Below are positions 15,196 to 22,390 of a stretch of 22,390 bases of DNA, piece by piece. The position numbers were made by a program, and so were the translations under genes. Numbering within the stretch: position 1 is the first letter of the stretch; the number at the start of each line of letters is the position of its first letter. The notes below the pieces were generated by a model. It ran no database searches and was not told the origin of the DNA. It saw only the letters and a list, made by a program, of their open reading frames with translations. Source of the DNA: JADLGF01 sp020849415 (lineage in GTDB: Bacteria; Chloroflexota; Chloroflexia; Thermomicrobiales; UBA6265); the NCBI GenBank assembly GCA_033812595.1, contig JAPXTJ010000050.1, positions 1-22,390 on the forward strand, given 5' to 3'.

Positions 15196-17100
15196 ATGAA
15201 CACGGAAGACGGAACTCTCGTGGATGTGTGTGTCACCTCGACGAATGGATCATGGGAAAAGGTCCGGGCAGAGTTGGTTGCAGAGAATCGCCGACTGCAA
15301 GAATTGTTCCAGGAGGCGGCCGCCTTGGTGCGAGAGAGCAAGAGCGCTCTCTATCGCGCGGGCGATTTTGATGTCGTAACGAGGAAGTGGGTGCTCGATC
15401 CGGCTCTTGAGGCGGAGTACCAGGGGCACGTGGATGCGCTCATGCGTGTCGGTCGCGATCGTCTGGACGTTATGAACGAACTGTTTCGCGAGGACCCGCT
15501 TGCCCTCGCTGCCGGGATGAAGCGTCTCGCCACGCAGCTGGACGATTCGGAGATCAATGCTTCGAGTCTCGTCGAAGAGGCGGCGCGATTGCGACTGCAT
15601 AATCTGCCGGCCGATCCCGGGGCCCGGATTGCGGCTCTTCTGGAGGCCGGCTCGGACCTTGAAAACACGTCGCCCAAGATTGCGATTGATTCATATGAGC
15701 AGGCGATAGCACTCAGCCGCCAGGGTGGTGAGGCGCTCAAGCCCCATTTGATCAAATCGATCCGGAAACTGCTTGAATTTCTCGATTTCTTGTCCTATCC
15801 GCAGACTGACGATGATCAGTATGCTGAGGACGAAACGCTTCAACTGCTGGAAAGAATCCGGCTGGAGCAACTCGACGCGCTTGGCATCACCGAAGATGAA
15901 ATCGTCGTTCCCGTGGAGTTGAGGAAAGAACTCGACGCCTTGACAGGCAGGAAAGATCCTGCGGACTTCAAGGGCTTCCAGGACTTCGCGTCTGATGATT
16001 ACTCGCTGATCGAAGAAGGCAAAACTGGGGAGGGGAAAGAAATGACGGTGTCCCTGGAACAGACAATCTCTGATCTTGAGCGCGAAGTCATGTTCTTGAT
16101 CACGGAAGCGCCTGCGAGCGGCCCCGAGCGTCTGGCAGCGCTGATTGCTCTTGACAGTGATAAACGCTATGAATCCCATCCGAGTGTGCGCGGTCCTCTT
16201 GTGACGGAGCTGGATGACTGGCAGCGTTTCCTTCCAGCGGAACCTGCTCCACGAATCCTTGCACTCTCGGAGTTGTTTCTTGACGCGGCCTACGGATATC
16301 AGAACGAGCTGTGGAGCCACCGGCTCCTCGATGGGCTCCATGACGAAACTCGCTCGGCGGCACTTCCTGATAGTCCGGAGATAGCGACCGCTCTTGTACG
16401 CTGTTTCGCCGGGCAGATGCCCGACCAGATCGGTCCAGATGATGCGAACATCGAGTACCTTGACAAAGTTCGCCCCATCTATACTGCCGGCCTCGAGATG
16501 GCCCTCCGGGTGATGCCGGCGGAATCCGAGGAGCTCGCGATAATGCTGGAATACTTTCTTATCTTCGTCTATGAGTCTACCCTGTCGGATCCCAACGATT
16601 CGCGGGATTGGCTGGTCACCGGTCTCACGACTTCTGCCGTCGATGATCCCGAGGCGAACTTGAGCAGGAACGTGGTGGAGTACTTCGAATCCAGGCTCGG
16701 CCGCGACCACCTCAATACGATCACGGCGATGCATTTGTCTGCATTGGCTGCCCAGGACGACGCAGAGCGCGTGCGGTTGTTGATCGAGGTGGCGGAGTTC
16801 TACCTCAAGACATTCGGACCCGATGACAAGCGTTTGCTGGATTGCCTGGGAGATATCGCTACCGTCGTTCGCGCTGGTGAATTCGTTGATCTCACGCCAC
16901 CCGAAGCGTTGTTGCGCGGTATCTCGGCGGAGTTCCTCGCAACAGAGGAGCCGGCGAATCAATCGCTGGAGGCGATCCTGGCAACCATGGAGCCACGGTG
17001 GAGCGATCGCCCGTATGACGTCTCGCACGCGCTTGTCAACACGTTGAGCATCTATGAAGATCTGGTCCGCTGGGGGGCCAACTTCAAACGCACCAGCTAG
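15196..17100 (+). CDS. Orphan 634-residue acidic helical-repeat protein, function unknown
   Basis: Not recognised. I chose ATG at 15196 because AAAGGAG lies 8 bases upstream; the open frame extends back to 15076 but that part overlaps the promoter and leader hairpin. The product is predicted soluble, acidic and almost wholly helical, with no signal peptide or membrane segment. Residues about 15-45 look coiled-coil (WEKVRAELVAENRRLQELF). Two stretches recall TPR-type repeats: ENTSPKIAIDSYEQAIALSR (about 154-173) and a C-terminal part with ESRLGRDHLNTITAMHLSAL and LIEVAEFYLKTFGPDDKRLL, like kinesin-light-chain/TPR_12 repeats. A low-complexity acidic linker sits near 265-285. No catalytic motif is visible. 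Base composition is clearly less GC-rich than in the neighbouring genes, which suggests later acquisition. It is transcribed alone from its own strong promoter. Confidence 0.85.
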   Translation: MNTEDGTLVDVCVTSTNGSWEKVRAELVAENRRLQELFQEAAALVRESKSALYRAGDFDVVTRKWVLDPALEAEYQGHVDALMRVGRDRLDVMNELFREDPLALAAGMKRLATQLDDSEINASSLVEEAARLRLHNLPADPGARIAALLEAGSDLENTSPKIAIDSYEQAIALSRQGGEALKPHLIKSIRKLLEFLDFLSYPQTDDDQYAEDETLQLLERIRLEQLDALGITEDEIVVPVELRKELDALTGRKDPADFKGFQDFASDDYSLIEEGKTGEGKEMTVSLEQTISDLEREVMFLITEAPASGPERLAALIALDSDKRYESHPSVRGPLVTELDDWQRFLPAEPAPRILALSELFLDAAYGYQNELWSHRLLDGLHDETRSAALPDSPEIATALVRCFAGQMPDQIGPDDANIEYLDKVRPIYTAGLEMALRVMPAESEELAIMLEYFLIFVYESTLSDPNDSRDWLVTGLTTSAVDDPEANLSRNVVEYFESRLGRDHLNTITAMHLSALAAQDDAERVRLLIEVAEFYLKTFGPDDKRLLDCLGDIATVVRAGEFVDLTPPEALLRGISAEFLATEEPANQSLEAILATMEPRWSDRPYDVSHALVNTLSIYEDLVRWGANFKRTS

Positions 17101-17132
17101 TACTTCCCGTTACTGGATGCACGATTGCGGTG

Positions 17133-17163
17133 CGTTGACGACGATAAGGTAAGGTCGTCAACG
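17133..17163. terminator. Inverted repeat between convergent genes, possible bidirectional terminator
   Basis: CGTTGACGAC (17133-17142) pairs perfectly with GTCGTCAACG (17154-17163) across an 11-base loop. It lies between the stop of the orphan gene (17100) and the end of homoserine dehydrogenase, whose TGA (17158-17160) falls inside the right arm. There is no T-tract on either side, so intrinsic termination is uncertain. Confidence 0.4.
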
Positions 17164-18258
17164 TACCGCGTCGGCCAGCGACAGCATGTCGCCGGTCATG
17201 CCGGCGGCGGTGACCGCCGCGCCGGCGCCAGGGCCACTGACGACGAGCGGGTACTTGTCGTAGCGATCAGTGCGGAACGAGACGATGTTCTCCGGACCCT
17301 GCAGCGCGCCGAGCACGGTGCTCGTCGAAATGGGCGCGACGCCGACCGAGATTGCGCCGTCCGGTTTGACGGCCAGCACGTACTTGAGCACCTCGCCGTT
17401 GGCGGCTGCTGCGCTCGCGCGCTCGGCGATCGAATCATCGAGCAGCGAAATCTGGTTGAGGAATTCCTCGATCGATACCGATGCCAGCGATTCCGGCACC
17501 AGGCTTTCGATCGCGATATCGGTCAGATCGAGGGAACGCCCGAGTGTCCGGGCCAGGATCAGCGCCTTACGGGCGACATCGAGCCCGCTGAGATCGTCGC
17601 GGGGATCGGGTTCGGTGTAGCCGTTCGCCTTGGCGGTACGGACCGCCTTCGAGAACAGGTTGCCCGATGCCAGATCGGAGAAGATCGCGCCGAATGTGCC
17701 GGAAACGGTGCCAGTGATTTCGAGCACGTCGTCGCCAGTGCCGAGCAGGGTGCGGAGCGTCGAGAGCACCGGCAAGCCGGCGCCGACGGTCGCTTCGTAA
17801 CGCACCCGCCCGCCCGGACCAGTTTCGGCCCAGAGACGATCACCGATCGAGCCGGCTGGCATCGCCATCGGCGCCTTGTTCGACAGCACGACTCCGCCGC
17901 CGGCCTCGAGCGCGGCGACATCGATAGCGGTAGTGCGATCGCCGGCGCCGGCGTCCATCACGATCACCGGACCGAACGCGGCGAGTTTGGCGATTGCGCC
18001 AAGCGGATCGGTGAGCGGAGTTTCGGAATCGGCGAGGCGATGACCGGCGCGTCGATCGGCGACCAGTTTGGTCAGCAGATCGGGCGCGAGTCCATCGGCG
18101 GTGTCCGCAACGATCGCGCCGCCACCGCCGATGACGGCGCCGATCACGACATCGACCCCGAGCTGTTCCCGCCACTGCTCACGCAGCGCCAGTTCCTGCT
18201 CGATCGCCGCGCCCCCGACCGTCCCCGCCCCCACATGCGCAATCTGTACCCGCTTCAT
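17158..18258 (-). CDS. hom: Homoserine dehydrogenase
   Basis: NAD(P)-dependent enzyme reducing aspartate semialdehyde to homoserine on the route to threonine and methionine; cytoplasmic. The 366 residues carry the Rossmann motif HVGAGTVGG (8-16), NKAPMA (127-132), YEATVGAGLPVL (154-165), GTVSGT (183-188) and GYTEPDPRDDLSGLDVARK (213-231). By alignment with the yeast enzyme, Glu216, Asp227 and Lys231 correspond to Glu208, Asp219 and catalytic Lys223. It is monofunctional: no aspartokinase part, and no ACT domain is evident in the short C-terminal tail. ATG at 18258 was chosen because the conserved core begins there; an in-frame ATG at 18279 adds seven residues and neither has a strong Shine-Dalgarno. 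A structured repeat separates it from lon upstream. Confidence 0.95.
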   Translation of the reverse strand: MKRVQIAHVGAGTVGGAAIEQELALREQWREQLGVDVVIGAVIGGGGAIVADTADGLAPDLLTKLVADRRAGHRLADSETPLTDPLGAIAKLAAFGPVIVMDAGAGDRTTAIDVAALEAGGGVVLSNKAPMAMPAGSIGDRLWAETGPGGRVRYEATVGAGLPVLSTLRTLLGTGDDVLEITGTVSGTFGAIFSDLASGNLFSKAVRTAKANGYTEPDPRDDLSGLDVARKALILARTLGRSLDLTDIAIESLVPESLASVSIEEFLNQISLLDDSIAERASAAAANGEVLKYVLAVKPDGAISVGVAPISTSTVLGALQGPENIVSFRTDRYDKYPLVVSGPGAGAAVTAAGMTGDMLSLADAVR

Positions 18259-18299
18259 ACCTTCGCCATCCCCCTTCATTCGGTGTCACTTGCCGTGTA

Positions 18300-18437
18300 G
18301 GGGAGGGTCTTGTGCCCTCCCGTCGCGCGAAGCGCGACCGTCTCCTTCCGCCGCGATCGTGTTTCAAATGGAATCGCCCCGAACGTGCACCGAGGTGGCC
18401 GGCCCGGCGGCCGCCGGGAGGGCACAGGACCCTCCCC
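18300..18437. repeat. Structured inverted-repeat element between lon and hom
   Basis: Two 23-base arms, 18300-18322 and 18415-18437, are inverted copies of each other at 22 of 23 positions; the one difference still allows a G-U pair. Each arm is also a hairpin by itself: GGGAGGG/CCCTCCC with a 7-base loop at 18301-18321 and again at 18416-18436. A further perfect hairpin GTCGCGC-GAA-GCGCGAC lies at 18322-18338. The interior is non-coding. On the minus strand it falls in the 258-base gap after lon and before hom, so it could end or process the lon transcript or form part of the hom leader. A dispersed repeat is equally possible. Confidence 0.78.
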
Positions 18438-18516
18438 TTCATGGGCTGTCGTTCGCGATCTTCGTGCGTTTTTCCTATGGTAGCCGCTTGGCAGGCAACG
18501 GACGACCGGATTGACG

Positions 18517-20916
18517 TCAGGCGGGGCGGGTGGCGACGACCTGATCGGCGTCGATCGGCAACTCCTGACCCTCGGCCGGGAGTAACGCGCACTCGATCAC
18601 CTCGTCCATCGTCTTCACGAAGAAGAAGTCGATCTCGTCCCGCACCCGGGCTGGCAACACCTCGTACTCGCGGTCGTTTTCCTTCGGCGCGATCAGGCGA
18701 CGGATGCCGCTCCGGTGCGCTGCCAGCGCCTTGTCGCGCAAGCCGCCGATCGCCAGCACGTGTCCGCGCAGGGTGATCTCGCCGGTCATGGCGGTGTCGT
18801 TCCGGATCGGCCGGCCGGTCAGGGACGAAATCAGCGCCGCCGCCATGGTGATGCCGGCCGAAGGGCCGTCTTTCGGCATAGCGCCCTGCGGCAGGTGGAT
18901 GTGGATGTCGGTCTTTTCCTGGAAATCGGGATCGATCCCCAGCCGGGTCGAACGAGTGCGGGCGAAGGTGAGCGCCGCGTGCGCCGATTCGCGCATGACA
19001 TCGCCGGCGTTGCCGGTAATACGCAAATCGCCCCGGCCGGGCATGGCCACGACCTCGACCTGGATCAACTCGCCGCCGACATCGGTCGTGCCGAGTCCGG
19101 TGGCGAGTCCGACCTCGCTGCCATCGAGCGCCTCCCCGATCAGGTAGCGGGGTGGACCGAGGTCCTCCTCCAACCGGCGCAGATCGATCCGGATCGGCGG
19201 GGTGTCCCCCTCCTTGAAGACCAGGCTGGCGGCCTTGCGGCAGATCGTGGCGATTTCCCGCTCGAGCCCACGGACACCCGCCTCGCGGGTGTAGCTACGC
19301 ACGATCTGGCGAAGCACGTCGTCGCCGATCGTCAGATCGTCGTCGCCGAGCGAATTGGCATGAATCTGGCGCGGCAGCAGGTGGCGACGGCCGATCTCGA
19401 CCTTCTCGTCCTCGTAGTAGCCGCTGAGATCGATCAACTCCATCCGGTCGCGCAATGGCTGCGGGATTTGCTGCTTGTAATTGGCGGTGGCGATGAAGAG
19501 GACCTTGGAAAGATCGTATGGCACCTCGAGGTAGTGATCGAGGAAGGCCTGGTTCTGGCTCGGATCGAGCACCTCGAGCAGCGCCGAGGCGGGATCGCCC
19601 CGCTGATCGCTGGCGAGCTTGTCGATCTCATCGAGCAGGATGACCGGATTGGTCACCTTGGCCTGGTTGATCGCCTTGATAATCCGGCCCGGCATGGCGC
19701 CGATGTAGGTCTTGCGGTGACCGCGAATCTCGGCCTCGTCGCGCACGCCCCCGAGACTGACAATTTCGAACTTGCGCTCCATCGCTTCCGCGATCGATTG
19801 CCCGAGGCTCGTCTTGCCCACGCCCGGCGGGCCGACCAGGCAGAGGATCGGTGAGGCGCCGCCGCGGCCGGTCATCGCGCCGAGCGCGCGCACGGCCAGG
19901 TAATCGAGCACCCGCTCCTTGACCGATTCGAGGCCGTAGTGATGGTCGTTGAGAATTTCCTCGGCCCGGGCGAGATCGATCCGGTCGACCGTTTCGTCCG
20001 ACCATGGCAGCGAGAGCAAGGTATCGAGGTAGGTGCGCACCACCGTCGCTTCAGCCGAAACCGGCTGCATCCCCTGCAGGCGGCGGAGTTCGTTGAGCAG
20101 GCGATCCTCGACCGCCTGAGGCAGCCCCTGATTGAGGATACGGCGGCGGAATTGATCGAATTCGTCCCCCTCCTCGGGGTCGAGCATCTTCTGCAGTTCG
20201 TCGATCTGGCGCTTGATGGCGGCGCGGTGATGCTCCGCCTCGGCGCGATCGCGAATCTGATCGTTGGCGCGACGCAGCGCGGCGGCGCCATCAATCTCGC
20301 CGCGAATCTTGATCGCCAGCGATTGCAGCCGCTGCAGCGGGTCGACCTGTTCGAGCAGCGCCTGCCGTTCGAGCGATTTGCCCTCGTCGGCGCCGGCGAG
20401 CAGCTGGGTGCCGAGCAGGTCGGCCAGCTGCCCCGGGTCATGCGCCCGGCGGACCATATCGATCACCTCGCTGGAGGGAACGCCTTTTTCGTCCCGGTAG
20501 CGGAGAGTGAGATCCTTGATCAGGCGCAGCATCGATTCGGCTTCGACCGGATCGGGAGTCACCTCGGCCAGGCGCTCGGCCATGGCGGTGATGACCTGAC
20601 CGGTGGCGTCGATCTGCGAGAGACGCACGCGCGCCATCCCCTCGACGACGATCTGGATGCCGGTCGATTCGCGCCGTTCGTAATTGACGATTTCAACGAG
20701 CGTGCCGACCCGGTGGAAGGTGTCGGCATTGTTCTCGTCGCTGCCCGATCGCTGCATGGTAAAGATCAGCTTCTGATCGGTGGCGAGCGCCTCCTCGATG
20801 GCCTGCACGGAACGCGGCTTGCCGATGAAGAGGGTGATGATATTGCGCGGAAAAATCACCACTTCCTTCATGGAAAGAAGCGGCAGCCGCTGGCCTGACA
20901 GATCGAAGCGACTCAT
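18517..20916 (-). CDS. lon: ATP-dependent Lon protease (LonA)
   Basis: Cytoplasmic AAA+ serine protease that degrades misfolded and regulatory proteins. Full length (799 residues). The N-terminal substrate-recognition domain begins LPLLSMKEVVIFPRNIITLFIG (11-32), followed by a helical coiled part (200-280). The AAA+ module has Walker A GPPGVGKT (362-369), Walker B VILLDE (425-430) and a DQRGDPASALLEVLDPSQN segment. The protease domain has the Ser-Lys dyad: Ser686 in PKDGPSAGITM and Lys729 in IGGLRDKALAAHRSG, the family's usual GGLKEKALAA varied slightly. Full-length N-domain and a soluble sequence make it LonA, not membrane LonB. ATG at 20916 has GGAG 8 bases upstream. No heat-shock operator such as CIRCE was seen upstream. 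Confidence 0.97.
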   Translation of the reverse strand: MSRFDLSGQRLPLLSMKEVVIFPRNIITLFIGKPRSVQAIEEALATDQKLIFTMQRSGSDENNADTFHRVGTLVEIVNYERRESTGIQIVVEGMARVRLSQIDATGQVITAMAERLAEVTPDPVEAESMLRLIKDLTLRYRDEKGVPSSEVIDMVRRAHDPGQLADLLGTQLLAGADEGKSLERQALLEQVDPLQRLQSLAIKIRGEIDGAAALRRANDQIRDRAEAEHHRAAIKRQIDELQKMLDPEEGDEFDQFRRRILNQGLPQAVEDRLLNELRRLQGMQPVSAEATVVRTYLDTLLSLPWSDETVDRIDLARAEEILNDHHYGLESVKERVLDYLAVRALGAMTGRGGASPILCLVGPPGVGKTSLGQSIAEAMERKFEIVSLGGVRDEAEIRGHRKTYIGAMPGRIIKAINQAKVTNPVILLDEIDKLASDQRGDPASALLEVLDPSQNQAFLDHYLEVPYDLSKVLFIATANYKQQIPQPLRDRMELIDLSGYYEDEKVEIGRRHLLPRQIHANSLGDDDLTIGDDVLRQIVRSYTREAGVRGLEREIATICRKAASLVFKEGDTPPIRIDLRRLEEDLGPPRYLIGEALDGSEVGLATGLGTTDVGGELIQVEVVAMPGRGDLRITGNAGDVMRESAHAALTFARTRSTRLGIDPDFQEKTDIHIHLPQGAMPKDGPSAGITMAAALISSLTGRPIRNDTAMTGEITLRGHVLAIGGLRDKALAAHRSGIRRLIAPKENDREYEVLPARVRDEIDFFFVKTMDEVIECALLPAEGQELPIDADQVVATRPA

Positions 20917-21326
20917 CGCGGGCTCCGGTGAGGGGCGTTGTTTTGCACGGTGGACCTCCGCGAGCGGGACAACCTGAACCAGGCACCCAATCGAGGCGCA
21001 ATCGCGGGGAAGGCCGGAATCGTATTCGGTGGCCCGGTGCGGGCCGGGTCAAGCGCCAATCTTAAGGCAGCGGCGCGGGATTTGCACATTGTCCGCAAGC
21101 CTGCGCGACAGAGGCGGAGGGGCCGCTGCCGAGGCGCGTGAGCGATTCCGAAAAACTGTTGCGCTTTCGTGATGTTTGCTGGCAGCATTGAGATACGCCC
21201 ACGACGCGCTCCGGCAGACTATGTCGGTAACGAAATTTGAAACGGCGGGCGGCACTTCGCCATTGGTGGCTCGCCAGGCTCGCGGCCCAGTCCGGCCGCA
21301 TCCAACCTTCAAGAAGGGAGCCCAAA
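20917..21326. other. Divergent intergenic region between lon and the NirK-like gene
   Basis: About 410 bases that must contain promoters for both divergent genes. I found no clear -10/-35 pair, CIRCE element or FNR/NNR-type TTGAT-N4-ATCAA box. A short GC hairpin GGCCCG-GTG-CGGGCC lies at 21031-21045. The plus-strand frame is open from 21237, but the Shine-Dalgarno and conserved protein start only at 21327. Nothing else can be supported. Confidence 0.45.
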
Positions 21327-22361
21327 ATGGGCAAGCTCACCGATCCGGGAACCACGGCGAATCGACGCAACGTCATGCGCGGCGCAGCCGGCATCGGCCT
21401 CTCGTTCCCGGCCTTCAGTTTCATGCGTGATGGCGCGGGCGCCCAGGATGCCCCCAAGGTGTCCATGCAGCACGCGCACGGCGTTGCGGCGATCGGCGAG
21501 CCGCCGGAGGAATTCAAGCTCTACGATCCGATCCTGCCGCCAGTCGAGCCGGGCCACAAGGAAATCACCGTCATCGCCAAGGACGCCACGCTGCCGGTCT
21601 CGAACAGCATCAACTTCGCCGGCTGGACCTACGATGGCACGATCCCGGGCAAGATGCTGCGGGTGGTGGAAGGCGATACGGTCGATTTCACCTTCAAGGT
21701 CGATGAAAACGCCCTGATCGGCCACTCGCTCGATTTCCACTCGGCCCGGGTCTCCCCCGATTACGCGCACCGCACCATCAATCAGGGTGAGGAACTCAAC
21801 TACACCTTCAAGGCTGAGTATCCCGGCGCCTACATGTACCACTGTGGCACCCCGCCGGTGCTGATGCACATCGGTGCGGGCATGTTCGGCGCGATGATCA
21901 TCGATCCCAAGGAGGGCTGGAGCCCGGCCAAGGAATTCGCGTTCGTGCAGAGCGAGTTCTACCTGACCGATGACGGCACCGGCTCGGGCACGCAAACCTC
22001 GAACTACGTGGCGATGCTCGGGAACGGCACGCCCAGCCTGTGCGTGTTCAACGGCTACGCCAACCAGTACGCCGAGAACCCGATTTCGGTGAAGGTCGGC
22101 GAGCCGCTCCGGGCCTTCGTGGTCAACTGCGGACCGAACGTCTGGTCGAGCTTCCACGTCGTTGGCACCATCCTGGAGCGCGCCTACATCAATGGCAATC
22201 CGAAGAACGAACTCGTCGGGCTGCAATCGATCACGATCGGCCCTGGCGATGGCGCGGTGGTGGAATTCAGCTGCCCGGAACCGGGGCACTACACCTTCGT
22301 GAACCACTCGTTCGGTCACGCCACGCAGGGAGCCGTCGGCGTCTTCATTGCCGAAGAGTAG
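21327..22361 (+). CDS. NirK-like multicopper protein (copper nitrite reductase family), likely Tat-exported
   Basis: Two-domain cupredoxin of 344 residues. The N-terminus has a twin arginine (NRRNVMRG, Arg13-Arg14) and a short hydrophobic stretch ending at GAQD, a plausible Tat signal. Type 1 copper ligands fit NirK spacing exactly: His133 (HSLDFH), Cys173, His181 and Met186 (YHCGTPPVLMHIGAGMFG). Type 2 ligands would be His138, His172 and His277 (SSFHVVG) from the partner subunit, and the catalytic Asp is Asp136. The C-terminal YTFVNHSFGHATQGAVGVF matches the NirK YAYVNHN region. The second catalytic residue (His255 of Alcaligenes NirK, in TGDHAL) appears absent: the aligned stretch is VFNGYANQYAENPI. 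Nitrite reduction is therefore plausible but not secure; a related two-domain multicopper oxidase is the alternative. AAGGGAG precedes ATG at 21327. Confidence 0.88.
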   Translation: MGKLTDPGTTANRRNVMRGAAGIGLSFPAFSFMRDGAGAQDAPKVSMQHAHGVAAIGEPPEEFKLYDPILPPVEPGHKEITVIAKDATLPVSNSINFAGWTYDGTIPGKMLRVVEGDTVDFTFKVDENALIGHSLDFHSARVSPDYAHRTINQGEELNYTFKAEYPGAYMYHCGTPPVLMHIGAGMFGAMIIDPKEGWSPAKEFAFVQSEFYLTDDGTGSGTQTSNYVAMLGNGTPSLCVFNGYANQYAENPISVKVGEPLRAFVVNCGPNVWSSFHVVGTILERAYINGNPKNELVGLQSITIGPGDGAVVEFSCPEPGHYTFVNHSFGHATQGAVGVFIAEE

Positions 22362-22390
22362 GAACCTGAACACAGCAGCGTTTCGAAGCC

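Noticed and set aside
15691..17028. A 445-codon minus-strand frame opposite the orphan helical-protein gene
   Set aside because: I considered it because the sense protein is unrecognised. The sense strand has the promoter, Shine-Dalgarno and plausible helical periodicity; the antisense frame has none of these.
18715..19854. A 379-codon plus-strand frame opposite lon
   Set aside because: Antisense shadow of the Lon gene; no recognisable motif. The same holds for the long frames opposite hom (17125-18300) and the NirK-like gene (21309-22373).
21100..21326. FNR/NNR-type regulatory box upstream of the NirK-like gene
   Set aside because: I looked for TTGAT-N4-ATCAA-like dyads because nirK genes often have them; none was found.

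Overview
The window is a high-GC bacterial chromosome segment with densely packed genes on both strands. A fused AccD-AccA carboxyltransferase, a cytoplasmic gamma-glutamyltransferase, ComB, a YdeP-type molybdoenzyme and a NirK-like cupredoxin together suggest Chloroflexota, perhaps Thermomicrobia. That is inference from gene content; there is no rRNA or other marker to fix it. I saw no tRNA, rRNA, CRISPR array or intact mobile element.

Layout. 1-3147 (minus): a YdeP/FdhF-type molybdopterin oxidoreductase followed by fdhD, which runs off the left edge. 3455-4768 (plus): a small two-helix membrane protein and a B3/B4-domain protein. 4765-6006 (minus): a metal-dependent amidohydrolase converging on the B3/B4 gene, the two sharing a CTAG as both stop codons. 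6116-6230: a structured palindromic repeat, then a frameshifted and truncated RhuM-family remnant (6283-6649, minus). 6732-10554 (minus): a probable operon ggt - comB - GNAT acetyltransferase - DinB-like protein. 10697-14325 (plus): the fused carboxyltransferase, overlapping by ATGA with a tandem nitrilase whose second domain has lost its cysteine. 14326-15195: a long gene-poor stretch with a cluster of related degenerate repeats, then a near-consensus promoter and a hairpin leader. 15196-17100 (plus): an unrecognised 634-residue helical protein of lower GC than its surroundings. 17158-18258 (minus): homoserine dehydrogenase. 18300-18437: a second structured repeat. 18517-20916 (minus): Lon protease. 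21327-22361 (plus): a NirK-like copper protein with a likely Tat signal.

Most genes are housekeeping or ordinary metabolic genes. The parts deserving a second look are the orphan 634-residue gene with its promoter, hairpin leader and flanking repeats; the carboxyltransferase-nitrilase pair; and the two intergenic elements, whose arms can either fold on themselves or pair with each other. I did not find a clear new defence or mobile system. The RhuM remnant and the repeats mark the accessory portions.
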